The notes beneath the pieces are model-generated. The model was given only the letters and a program-made list of their open reading frames with translations, was not told the DNA's origin and ran no database searches. The translations under genes and the position numbers were made by a program. This document shows, one piece after another, positions 1-7,858 of a stretch of DNA of 64,000 bases; the first letter of the stretch is position 1, and each line of letters starts with the position of its first letter. This DNA is from DASQJL01 sp036380835 (GTDB taxonomy: Bacteria; Eisenbacteria; RBG-16-71-46; SZUA-252). The stretch covers positions 13,582 to 77,581 of the forward strand of contig DASVDZ010000082.1 of the NCBI GenBank assembly GCA_036380835.1, in the 5' to 3' direction.

Positions 1-42
1 GAAGCCGAAATCGTGGAGGTCAAGACCGTCACGGTGGGCTGA
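1..42 (+). CDS. C-terminal tail of a CDS entering from the left
   Basis: Frame 1 reads 13 codons from the window edge (…EVKTVTVG) and then TGA. The next gene begins 12 bases later on the same strand, so this is plausibly the end of an upstream co-directional gene. Too little is present to name a family. The gene could also be unreal, because any open frame at the edge would look like this. Confidence 0.4.
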   Translation, partial: EAEIVEVKTVTVG

Positions 43-54
43 GCGGAGCGCGTC

Positions 55-648
55 ATGGCTCGGAACCCGAAGCACAAGGCCCAGCCCCATAAGGCTGTGG
101 CTGCGGCCCGGCAGGAACGCCGGGCCATCGAGAAGAACGAGGAGGAATCCATGGAAGCGAAGGTCGATGTCAGGAAACTCCAGATTCTCAATGACCGGAT
201 CAACCAGACGATCGACGCCCTGAGCCAGGTCCGTTTGTCGGTCCACGGCCTCGGGCATACGGGGGTCCCGACGCAGATGATGAATCCATTCGGCACCATT
301 CAGGGGTTCGGGTATCCGACGTTCCCGGCGTTCCCGGTTCCGCCGATCGGCGCGATTCCGCCGATTCCGCCGATTCCGGGCCCGTTCGGGCTTTCGCACA
401 CGCCGTACACCCCGTTCGTGAACCCGCTCTTCAATCTCCCGACGCCGTACCCGACTCCGTTCGTGAATCCGATCCTCTCCCCGATCCCGACGCCGGGCTT
501 GACCCCGAACTGGGCGCCCACGCCATGGATGGGATTCGGTGGGGGGCTGCTCCATTCGACGTACGATCCGCTGGAGCTGAGGCTGCTCGAGGCGAGGGCC
601 CTGGATCCTCTCCGGATCCGGGAAACCTTCCCCTTCGTCGGCTACTAG
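55..648 (+). CDS. Hypothetical protein with Pro-rich tandem repeats
   Basis: The protein has 197 residues and I do not recognise a family. Residues 1-32 are rich in K, R and E and probably helical. Residues 33-75 look like a short helix/coiled-coil segment (KLQILNDRINQTIDALSQV). Residues 80-165 are a low-complexity Pro/Phe/Gly region with repeats such as PPIPPIPGP and two copies of TPFVNP. The tail (LELRLLEARALDPLRIRE) again looks helical. No signal peptide or membrane segment is visible. The first ATG has a weak GGAG at 45-48. An internal ATG at 151 has a better Shine-Dalgarno (GGAGG at 141-145), giving a 165-residue form that starts MEAKVDVRK. The Pro-rich block may be a flexible linker or a protein-binding surface; that is inference only. 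Confidence 0.7.
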   Translation: MARNPKHKAQPHKAVAAARQERRAIEKNEEESMEAKVDVRKLQILNDRINQTIDALSQVRLSVHGLGHTGVPTQMMNPFGTIQGFGYPTFPAFPVPPIGAIPPIPPIPGPFGLSHTPYTPFVNPLFNLPTPYPTPFVNPILSPIPTPGLTPNWAPTPWMGFGGGLLHSTYDPLELRLLEARALDPLRIRETFPFVGY

Positions 649-700
649 GGGATTCGCGATACTCGACGTAGCCATCGGAAAGGAAGTGAAAGAAGCAGGC

Positions 701-730
701 GCGGGGGCGGACGTTCCGGTCCGCCCCCGC
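701..730. terminator. GC-rich hairpin between convergent genes
   Basis: A perfect 12-bp stem with a 6-nt loop (arms 701-712 and 719-730) lies between two convergent genes. The right arm is followed by TGTCGTTT, only a weak T-rich stretch. It probably acts as a bidirectional terminator. Confidence 0.6.
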
Positions 731-765
731 TGTCGTTTCACGGGGCCGGCCGTCGGCGCGTGCGG

Positions 766-2706
766 CTAGAGCAGCTCCGTGTCCCCGAACACGATCCGCA
801 CCGCCTCGTTCAAGTCGGAGGCGTAGCGTACGATCTCCGCCTGGATCGCGCGCGGCACCAGGCTGCCCTGCTCGAGGAGCGGCCGGTTCCCGGTGGGAAC
901 GACGATCATCGCGAGGTTCCGGTGGTAGGCCGCGTCCACCTTCTGCTCGATGTCGCCCACCGTTCGGACGGTGAGCACGTCGTGCGCGTCGGCCACGAGC
1001 AATCCCGTCAGGGCGACGTCCTGGCGGATCGGCCGCTGCAGGAACTGGGAGAGGAACGCCATCGCGGTCGGTAGCCCGGCCGAGGTTCCTCCGGAGGGTT
1101 CGTCGTCCTTGGTCACCTTGTACCCGTAGTTGTAGTCCATGATGTCGCGGGTCAGGTGAGGGAACATGGACTGCGCGTACTCGCGGACCGCCACGAACGT
1201 GTTCCGCACGCTGTCGCGCATCTCGGTGGTGAGATTGCCCAGGATGTCGTCCCGGCGGAGCGTGCCGCCCTGGCCCGATGCCATCTCCCGCGTCGCCCAG
1301 ATCTCGTGGATCAGCCCGCGCACCACGCCCGCGAAGCGATACGTCGCGGCCGACTGCACGCGTCCGATGGCCTCCCTCCGTTCGCGGGCGCGCCGCTCGA
1401 GGGCGGCCGCGCGATCCGCGAACTGGCGCTGCTGATCGGCCCCGCGGTTCATGAGCCCGAAGAGCACGGAGAGCTGCCTCCAGAGCCGGTGATCGACCGG
1501 GTCGTCGTGCACGGCCCGCTCGAGGGCTTGCAGGGCCTCGGCGAGCACCGCCGGCTCGCGGAACACCGCCGCGATCGGCTCGGAGGGAGTGGTCGCCTGT
1601 CGCTCGAGGAGCCACGCGATGACGTTCAAATCGCCGGGATCGGCGCGAAGCACCTTGGCGTAGCCTTCCACAGCCCGGTCGGCGTGCGCGTCGCCGTTCC
1701 CCACCGCCTCCAGATTCGCGAGGTACTTGAGGTCCAGGACCTCGGGAGCGGTGGAAAATCCGCGACGGGCTTCGGCCACGTCGCCGTGGATGGCGTTGGC
1801 GATGGCGAGCTCGCGCCTCGAGGCGTCCGGAGGGCTCTCGACATCCGGGACGCGGATCTGCCGGAGGCGTTCGATCGGCAGGAAGCGGCGTGACGCGACA
1901 GCGAGCAGGTCATCGAATGAGACCCGATGCATCGCCCGGCGGTACGCGGCGAGATGTCTCTGCTCGTATTCCGCCGCCGCCTCCGACTCCCCGAGGCGCT
2001 GGTGGAGCATGGCGAGGCGGCCCAGGACGAAGGCGCCGTCCGCACCCTCGAGCAGGTAGCGGCAGATGTTCACCGCGGCTCCAAGGCTCGAGCGCGTCCC
2101 GATCTTCTCGTAGACCGTGACCAGCGTCGTCAGCCGATCGAGGTCGGTCTCGAATCCGCGCTCCAACCCGAGCCGTTCCAGGGTTTCGCACGCCTGTTGG
2201 AGCTGCCCCGTCAGTTCCTGGATCCATGCCTCGGCCAGCACCGCGAGCTTGTAGACCTCGACGTCGCGTTCCTTGTAGCGCGCCGCGACTCGGCGGCAGA
2301 TCGCGCCCGCCTCGGTGGGACGGCGATTCACGAACTGGCGAAACGCCTCCTCCAGCTCGAGGTAGGCGGTCGGCTTCTTGACGAGCTGGAACTGGCCCAT
2401 GGCGAGGAACTCGCCCGCTCCATGAACCGGATCCTGCGCCATGTGGAGCATGGATTCGAGGTGCATGCGCCCCTGCTCCCCCCACGCCGCGCGTCGCGAC
2501 TGGATCTGGGCGAAGCAGGCGACCGCCAGCGAGAGCTGGCCGCGCATGTGCTTGATCTTCGTGAAGAGACTCAGAGCGTCGAGTTGTTCCGGAGCCTCCT
2601 CCAGGATCGCGGCGACCTCGAGCTCGGCCCGGTGCAGGTCGCGCATTTCGACCAGGACCTTCGCGTAGCGAAGCCGGTCCTGCTGGAGGATCGTCGCGAG
2701 TTCCAC
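766..2706 (-). CDS. TPR protein with C-terminal Lon-type (S16) protease domain
   Basis: The protein has 646 residues. Residues 1 to about 430 are helical TPR-like repeats, for example the N-terminal EMRDLHRAELEVAAILEEAP. Residues about 490-646 match the Lon proteolytic domain. They carry the nucleophile motif GGTSAGLP with Ser542, then RQDVALTG, then GDIEQK with Lys589 followed by DAAYHRN and IVVP. In E. coli Lon the dyad is Ser679/Lys722, 43 residues apart; here the spacing is 47, with about four extra residues in the loop after ALTG. No Walker A or B motif and no Lon N-terminal domain is present, so this is not a normal ATP-dependent Lon. Start is GTG at 2706, with no Shine-Dalgarno and a TAGAAT hexamer 6 nt upstream. 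It is divergent from the MFS gene. The domain call is from motifs; the substrate is unknown. Confidence 0.82.
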   Translation of the reverse strand: MELATILQQDRLRYAKVLVEMRDLHRAELEVAAILEEAPEQLDALSLFTKIKHMRGQLSLAVACFAQIQSRRAAWGEQGRMHLESMLHMAQDPVHGAGEFLAMGQFQLVKKPTAYLELEEAFRQFVNRRPTEAGAICRRVAARYKERDVEVYKLAVLAEAWIQELTGQLQQACETLERLGLERGFETDLDRLTTLVTVYEKIGTRSSLGAAVNICRYLLEGADGAFVLGRLAMLHQRLGESEAAAEYEQRHLAAYRRAMHRVSFDDLLAVASRRFLPIERLRQIRVPDVESPPDASRRELAIANAIHGDVAEARRGFSTAPEVLDLKYLANLEAVGNGDAHADRAVEGYAKVLRADPGDLNVIAWLLERQATTPSEPIAAVFREPAVLAEALQALERAVHDDPVDHRLWRQLSVLFGLMNRGADQQRQFADRAAALERRARERREAIGRVQSAATYRFAGVVRGLIHEIWATREMASGQGGTLRRDDILGNLTTEMRDSVRNTFVAVREYAQSMFPHLTRDIMDYNYGYKVTKDDEPSGGTSAGLPTAMAFLSQFLQRPIRQDVALTGLLVADAHDVLTVRTVGDIEQKVDAAYHRNLAMIVVPTGNRPLLEQGSLVPRAIQAEIVRYASDLNEAVRIVFGDTELL

Positions 2707-2712
2707 GGCGCC

Positions 2713-2718
2713 ATTCTA
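2713..2718 (-). promoter_or_regulatory. -10-like TAGAAT just before the TPR-Lon start
   Basis: TAGAAT on the minus strand ends 6 nt before the GTG start. No convincing -35 lies 16-18 bp further upstream. If real, the transcript would be essentially leaderless. Confidence 0.3.
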
Positions 2719-2786
2719 CTCCAACGCGCGGGCCATCGGGACCCCGGCGTATGTCGGAACGGAGGAGCGGGTTAGCCGGCCGGGGG

Positions 2787-2816
2787 TTGCGTCCGCGCCG
2801 CCCTCCCGGCCACAAT
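2787..2816 (+). promoter_or_regulatory. Putative promoter of the MFS gene
   Basis: TTGCGT at 2787-2792, an 18-bp spacer, then CACAAT at 2811-2816. Transcription would begin near 2823-2824, where an in-frame GTG (2824) follows the ATG at 2815. That would fit a leaderless GTG start three codons downstream of the ATG. Confidence 0.3.
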
Positions 2817-4128
2817 GCGGCCCGTGACCCAGCCGAAGCGCCTCCGCCAAGTCATCCTCGCCTGCTTCATCGGCACCACGATCGAGTGGTACGACTTCTT
2901 CCTGTACGGCACGGCGGCGGCGCTGGTCTTCAACCGGCTGTTCTTTCCGACGCTCGACCCGCTCGCCGGCACGCTGAGCGCGTACGGCACGTTCGCGGTC
3001 GGGTTCGTGGCGCGTCCGCTGGGTGGAATCGTGTTCGGCCACTATGGCGACCGCGTCGGCCGGAAGACGATGCTCGTGTGGTCGCTCCTGCTCATGGGCG
3101 CCGCCACCGCCATGATCGGCCTCATACCCAGCTACCATCGGATCGGCATCGGGGCGCCGATCCTGCTGGTCGTCCTCCGCTTCGTTCAGGGTTTCGGGGT
3201 CGGTGGGGAATGGGGTGGGGCGGTCCTGCTGGCGGTGGAGCACTCGGGCGGCGAGCGACGCGGCCTCCACGGCTCATGGCCACAGATGGGAGTCCCGGCG
3301 GGCCTCCTCCTCTCGACCGGCTTGTTCGCTTTGCTCTCGGCTCGTCTTCCGGAGAGCGCGTTCCTCTCCTGGGGATGGCGCGTGCCGTTCCTCCTCTCGG
3401 TGGTGCTCGTCGGGATCGGGCTCTTCGTCCGGCTCCGAGTGCTCGAGTCGCCGGTCTTCGTGACGCTCAAGGAGACCCGCCGGGACTCGCGCACTCCCTT
3501 GCTCGACGTGTTCCGCCGTCATCCTCGCCAGGTCATCGTCGGGATGGGGATGCGCTTCGCGCAGAACGTCCTCTTCTACGTTTACACGGTGTTCGTGCCC
3601 GGGTACGGGGAGAAGTCGCTCGGCTACCCGCGAAGCACCATGCTGGGCGGCGTCGTGCTCGCCGCCGTGGTCGGATTGGGATCCATCCCGTTCTGGTCGT
3701 ATCTCTCGGATCGCGTCGGACGAAGGCCGGTCTATCTCTGGGGAGCCGTCGTCTCCCTCTTGATCTCCTTCCCATGCTTCTGGCTGATCGAACGACGGCC
3801 CGCGCTGGTGGCCGTCGCGATCGTGATGGCGATGATCGGGCACGACATGATGTACGGCCCGATGGCGGCGTACTTCTCGGAACTCTTCGGCACTTCCGTC
3901 CGCTACAGCGGCGCGTCGCTCATATACCAGTTCACGTCCGTATTCTCGGGCGGCCTCGCGCCCTTCATCGCCACCCTGCTCCTGGCCCGCCACGGCCCCA
4001 ACGCGGTGGCGGGCTACCTGGTCGTCTGTTGCGCGATCACCCTCGTGGCAACGTGGTTCGCGCCGGAGACCCATCGCGTGAGGCTCGACGAGGAACGCCC
4101 CGGCCTGGCGACGGCGGAGAGGCCGTAG
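2815..4128 (+). CDS. MFS transporter, MHS (metabolite:H+ symporter) type
   Basis: The protein is 437 residues with about 12 hydrophobic segments, the usual length for the MHS family (ProP, KgtP, ShiA and relatives). The N-terminus carries the family hallmark GTTIEWYDFFLYG in helix 1. The loop 2-3 motif is GHYGDRVGRKTM, followed by the helix 4-5 region RFVQGFGVGGEWGG. A second copy of the MFS loop motif (DRVGRRP) appears mid-protein. It should be an inner-membrane proton symporter for a small organic acid, betaine or amino acid; the substrate cannot be read from sequence. The ATG at 2815 lacks a Shine-Dalgarno, and GTG at 2824 is a serious alternative start. Confidence 0.92.
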   Translation: MRPVTQPKRLRQVILACFIGTTIEWYDFFLYGTAAALVFNRLFFPTLDPLAGTLSAYGTFAVGFVARPLGGIVFGHYGDRVGRKTMLVWSLLLMGAATAMIGLIPSYHRIGIGAPILLVVLRFVQGFGVGGEWGGAVLLAVEHSGGERRGLHGSWPQMGVPAGLLLSTGLFALLSARLPESAFLSWGWRVPFLLSVVLVGIGLFVRLRVLESPVFVTLKETRRDSRTPLLDVFRRHPRQVIVGMGMRFAQNVLFYVYTVFVPGYGEKSLGYPRSTMLGGVVLAAVVGLGSIPFWSYLSDRVGRRPVYLWGAVVSLLISFPCFWLIERRPALVAVAIVMAMIGHDMMYGPMAAYFSELFGTSVRYSGASLIYQFTSVFSGGLAPFIATLLLARHGPNAVAGYLVVCCAITLVATWFAPETHRVRLDEERPGLATAERP

Positions 4129-4145
4129 GGAAGGGCCTCGGGACG

Positions 4146-4721
4146 TCACTCGCCCAGGAGGCGGCGCTTGAACTTGTCCCCGAGGCTCGGCTTCGGACCC
4201 AGGACAAGGGCGAAGTAGGCGTCGGCAAAGGCCTTTCCCGGGATCACGCCGACCTGCTTCCCGTCGATCTCGACCCAGGAGCCGCTCGCGGGGAGATACG
4301 TCACGGTGATCTCGTCTCCGGCTCGGAAGTCGCGAATCCGGTGACAGAGCGTCCGAAACTGCGCTCGCACCTCGACGCTCGCGCCGGGCGTGTTGTTCGC
4401 GAGACCCTTCCTCCAGGCGTCGCAGACTCGCTTCGCGCTGACGCGGCGCAGGAAGCGGGTCACGTATCGGCGGGGCGAGTCCGAACCGAGGATCCTCGCG
4501 GGGCGGCTCTCCCGGCCGGCCAGGTAAAGGCCCGCGACCAGGACCGGGAATCCGACCCTTCGGTAGAGCGCCATGCCGTTCAGCCGGAGAAGCCCTCGCT
4601 CGACCCGGACCGAGTCGGGCATCGCGACGCCGGCCACGGAGCGGGCATCGACAGGCCGCGCGGCTAGGCATGGAGAGAGCGCGAGCGCTCCGAGGGTCGC
4701 GAGAAGTGTCCGTAGGCTCAT
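4146..4721 (-). CDS. Chalcone isomerase-like secreted protein
   Basis: The protein has 191 residues with an N-terminal signal peptide (LLATLGALALSPCLA). The body matches the bacterial chalcone-isomerase-like family: VAGVAMPDSVRVE, LRLNGMALYRRV, VLVAGLYLAGRES, RRYVTRFLRRVSAKRV, a GDEITVTYLP stretch and VIPGKAFADAYFALVLG near the C-terminus. Bacterial members are usually periplasmic and of unknown function; true flavonoid isomerase activity is not expected. It is the last gene of a minus-strand run, 13 nt after the GT39 gene. Confidence 0.88.
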   Translation of the reverse strand: MSLRTLLATLGALALSPCLAARPVDARSVAGVAMPDSVRVERGLLRLNGMALYRRVGFPVLVAGLYLAGRESRPARILGSDSPRRYVTRFLRRVSAKRVCDAWRKGLANNTPGASVEVRAQFRTLCHRIRDFRAGDEITVTYLPASGSWVEIDGKQVGVIPGKAFADAYFALVLGPKPSLGDKFKRRLLGE

Positions 4722-4734
4722 CGAAGCCGCCGCC

Positions 4735-6417
4735 TCACCCGGCGGCGCCGCCGGAGTCGATCCGGCGCATGATCACGATGTAGGAATCCGAGGTCACCGG
4801 CGCGCGCGCGGCCGCCCCCCATCTCGAGGTGCTCCCGTCCCGGGTCATCTCCACGACGCCCTCCACGTCGTACCTCCCCGCGCGATACTTGTCGGTCCAC
4901 GCGAGGATGTCGCGGGGGGACTTGGGTCGGAACGTCCAGGACGTGGGAATCGCGACGAACACGATGTACTTGGGGCGCGCCCGCTCGATGTCGCGGATCA
5001 TCTCCTGCTGCATCTCCCGGTTCCGTGGGTGGTCCGCGGTCAGGAAGTACGTGTTCACGAACCGTGATGCGGAGCGACGCTGTGCGTAGAAGTAGATCTG
5101 GGTCTCGGAGCCCAGGATGGCGATCCGATCCTGCGGCGTGGTGTGGCGCTTCAGGTACTCGCCGATCGCGATCGACTCGGGGAACGGATTCCCGGTGTAG
5201 ATCTGCCGCGACGCCGTGACGTCGGATTCCCCGCCGAAGTAGTACGCCGCGTGCCGCGTGAGACCGACGAGCAATCCGACACCGATCAGCGCCCACGTGC
5301 CCGCCGCCCACGCGAACCGGCCCCCGGACGTCGCGCCCTCGCCCGCCACGCCGCCGCCGAGGGCGCCGACCAGGAGCGCGACGGCCGGGAGCGCGGCGAT
5401 GTAGTAGTGATTCGTGAAATAGAAGCCCGGGACGACCGACAGGGCGGCGGCCGCCGCGAACGTGGCGTAGACGTAGCGGTCCTTCCCGAGAGAGCGGTCG
5501 CGCAGCGTCACCACGAGCCCGACCGCGGCGAGCGCCCAGAGGAGCTGGAATCCGTCCGTGGCCGCGCCGGTCTGGATGACCAGGTTCTGCACCGCGGCGG
5601 CGGGGCCGACCTGGCCGGAGAACGCGCCCGCCAGCTGGAAGGCCCAGAACCAGAAGAGGGGGAACTGGCCGATCGCGACGTAGTACGCGGCCGTCAGGAG
5701 GACGGGTGCGACCGCGCCCGCGCCGAGCGCGACCGCCTCGCGCGCGAATCGCGCGGGCTCGCGGGGCTCGAGCGCGACGTGGTCGGCCGCGAGCAGGACC
5801 AGGGCGAGGGGCGCGAAGAAGATCGCCGGCTGCTCCATCAGGAAGGCCAGGCCGAAGCAGACCCCGCTCGCGAGGAAGAGCGCCGGATGGCGGCGCTCCC
5901 GCGCGCGCAGCAGCACGTACAAGCCGGCCACGGCGAAGAGCGAAACGAAGAACGTGGCGTGGGCCGCGAAGCCGAACACCGTCGGGCTCAGCGCCATCAC
6001 GCCGAACACGAGCGCCCCGATGCATCCCGCCAGGCCGTTGTGCGTCTTCCGCAGCGTGAGGAAGAGGAGCCCCATGATGGCCGCGTTCGTGAGCAGGAGC
6101 CCAAGGTGGATCGCCGTGATGCTCTGGCCGAACACCGAGACGAAGAGCGCGTAGAGCAGGTACGTGCCGGGCAGCTTCTGCGTGTAGGCCGATACGTACA
6201 TCGGGACGCCCCGCAGCATCTCCTGGGCGATGTATCCGAACTCTCCCTCGTCGCGCTCGAGGGGGAACCCGAGGTGCATGACGCGGAGCCCCGATACGAG
6301 CAGGATGATGCCGAGCGCCGCGAACGTCCAGAGGCGCCTCCGGTCGTGCCGGCGGCCGCGCGGGGCGCCCGACGGGGGCGCCGACGCCTTGCGGCGTTTC
6401 CTAGCGGCGCGCGGCAT
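4735..6417 (-). CDS. GT39/ArnT-like integral membrane glycosyltransferase
   Basis: The protein has 560 residues. A basic N-terminus is followed by roughly 11-12 hydrophobic helices and a short soluble C-terminal domain. The first periplasmic loop contains LERDEGEFGY (Asp56-Glu57), the acidic motif of GT-C enzymes of the GT39/ArnT class that use polyprenyl-phosphate sugars. It likely moves a sugar from a lipid carrier to a protein or glycolipid on the outer face of the inner membrane. It lies 21 nt after a methyltransferase and in the same run as a polyprenyl-P GT2, which would supply its donor (inference). Confidence 0.88.
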   Translation of the reverse strand: MPRAARKRRKASAPPSGAPRGRRHDRRRLWTFAALGIILLVSGLRVMHLGFPLERDEGEFGYIAQEMLRGVPMYVSAYTQKLPGTYLLYALFVSVFGQSITAIHLGLLLTNAAIMGLLFLTLRKTHNGLAGCIGALVFGVMALSPTVFGFAAHATFFVSLFAVAGLYVLLRARERRHPALFLASGVCFGLAFLMEQPAIFFAPLALVLLAADHVALEPREPARFAREAVALGAGAVAPVLLTAAYYVAIGQFPLFWFWAFQLAGAFSGQVGPAAAVQNLVIQTGAATDGFQLLWALAAVGLVVTLRDRSLGKDRYVYATFAAAAALSVVPGFYFTNHYYIAALPAVALLVGALGGGVAGEGATSGGRFAWAAGTWALIGVGLLVGLTRHAAYYFGGESDVTASRQIYTGNPFPESIAIGEYLKRHTTPQDRIAILGSETQIYFYAQRRSASRFVNTYFLTADHPRNREMQQEMIRDIERARPKYIVFVAIPTSWTFRPKSPRDILAWTDKYRAGRYDVEGVVEMTRDGSTSRWGAAARAPVTSDSYIVIMRRIDSGGAAG

Positions 6418-6438
6418 GCCGAACAGGGCTCCGGCTCA

Positions 6439-7098
6439 TCACGCCTGGCCCCGCGCGGTCACCGCGATCGCCGGCGTGAAGCGCCGCCAGAGGCGCGTGG
6501 GAAGGTGCGCGTACCCGAGGCCCGGGATCAGGTATCGGTAGATCCCGCACCAATCGAGCACCGTGAAGCTCTCGCGCGCCCATCGGAGCCAGAAGTCGCG
6601 TGATTCCTTGTGAACGTGCGTCTCGTCCTTGTCGAGGAGCCGGATGAGCGGACCCGTCACGCCGTCGTAGACCGGCACGACGAACACGAACCGCCCGTCC
6701 CGCGCGAGGCGGGATCGGACGGCCGAGGCGACGGCGTCGAGGGACGGAATGTGCTCGATCACGTCGAACGCGGTGATGACGTCGAACGGACCGGGGAAGG
6801 GAATCGCGTCGACGTCGGCCCGGGCGAACGTCGCGCCGGGCACGGCCACGGCCGCCCGCTCCGTGGCGAACTGGCTCACGTCGGTGCCGAAGCGCTGCCA
6901 CGTCGGGTCCAGGGCCGAGAGAAAGGCTCCGAACGCGCATCCGATGTCGAGGATCCGCGGCGGCCGGCCGGCCGGGGTGGCGCGCTCGACCAGCCGGCGG
7001 TAGAAGCGAAGCTTCCGCGGCGGGTTCTGCCGCCCATAGTCGCGGTAGACGGTCTCGTAGTAATCCCGCTCGAAGGGAGCGGCGCGGGCCGGTCTCAT
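6439..7098 (-). CDS. Class I SAM-dependent methyltransferase
   Basis: The protein has 219 residues. SAM-binding motif I is ILDIGCAFGAFL. An acidic residue follows at the end of beta-2 (GTDVS), then FDVITAFDVIEHI and GRFVFVVPVYDG, all typical of Methyltransf_11/23-type enzymes. I chose the ATG at 7098, which overlaps the stop of the upstream GT2 gene by four bases (ATGA). The frame stays open upstream, but that part is antisense-like low-quality sequence. Translational coupling to GT2 suggests a substrate in the same glycan or lipid pathway. Confidence 0.88.
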   Translation of the reverse strand: MRPARAAPFERDYYETVYRDYGRQNPPRKLRFYRRLVERATPAGRPPRILDIGCAFGAFLSALDPTWQRFGTDVSQFATERAAVAVPGATFARADVDAIPFPGPFDVITAFDVIEHIPSLDAVASAVRSRLARDGRFVFVVPVYDGVTGPLIRLLDKDETHVHKESRDFWLRWARESFTVLDWCGIYRYLIPGLGYAHLPTRLWRRFTPAIAVTARGQA

Positions 7099-7853
7099 GC
7101 GCCGAACCGCCGCTTCCACATCAGGCCGAGCGTGTCCCTCACGGTCCGCGTCACGTTCATCTTGCTGCCGCCCTCCTTGTAGTCGTACCGAAGGATGAAC
7201 GGCGCCTCGCCGAAGATGAGATGCATGCGGCGGAGCTTGAGGAGGATGTCCACCATGCACTGGAATCCGCCCTGATCCAGGAACTCGTCGCCGTACCGCG
7301 CAAAGGCGTCCTTGACGACGCGCGCGCGGTAGGCCCGATACCCGCACGTGTAGTCCCGAACCCCCTGGATGGGGAAGACCGCGCGGAAGAGCCAGGACGC
7401 GCCATGGCTCAGGAGGCGCCGTCCGAGCGGCACCCCCACGCAGCGGGAACCCTCGCGATACCGGGAGGCGATCACGACGTCGTGCCCCTCGGAGATCATC
7501 CGGACCATGCGGAGAATGAGGCCCGGCGCGTGCGTGTCGTCCGCGTCCATCGTGATGATGATGTCGCGATCGCTCGCGGCCGCGGCGGCGGCGACCAGGC
7601 CGTCCCGGATCGTGGCGCCGAGGCCGCGATTCACTTCATGCCGCGTCATCTGGATCGGGATCCGCTCCATGCAGCGCTCCACGATCCGCCCCGTGGAGTC
7701 CCGGCTGCCGTCGTCGACGAGGATCACCCGATAGGGAATCTCGGCGTCGTCCATCGCCTCGTCGATGTGCCGGAGCAGGCTCTCGATCCGGCCCTCCTCG
7801 TTGTAGACGGGCAGGACCACGTAGACCTTCCGCCGCTCGCGGGATTCGGCCAT
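7095..7853 (-). CDS. GT2 polyprenyl-phosphate glycosyltransferase (DPM1-like)
   Basis: The protein has 252 residues with a GT-A fold: VYVVLPVYNEEGRIE at the N-terminus, VILVDDGSRDST, RGLGATIRDGL and the metal-binding ITMDADDTHAP, then VIASRYREGS. This pattern is typical of dolichol/undecaprenyl-phosphate mannose or glucose synthases. The tail has no long hydrophobic extension, so it is a soluble or peripheral DPM1-type enzyme. Start is ATG at 7853; an in-frame GTG at 7862 overlaps the kinase stop as GTGA and is an alternative. It likely feeds the GT-C enzymes on either side. Confidence 0.92.
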   Translation of the reverse strand: MAESRERRKVYVVLPVYNEEGRIESLLRHIDEAMDDAEIPYRVILVDDGSRDSTGRIVERCMERIPIQMTRHEVNRGLGATIRDGLVAAAAAASDRDIIITMDADDTHAPGLILRMVRMISEGHDVVIASRYREGSRCVGVPLGRRLLSHGASWLFRAVFPIQGVRDYTCGYRAYRARVVKDAFARYGDEFLDQGGFQCMVDILLKLRRMHLIFGEAPFILRYDYKEGGSKMNVTRTVRDTLGLMWKRRFGA

Positions 7854-7858
7854 GGGGG

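Noticed and set aside
300..521. Minus-strand frame of 73 codons inside the Pro-rich gene (Gly-rich)
   Set aside because: Simply the reverse reading of the Pro-coding repeats.
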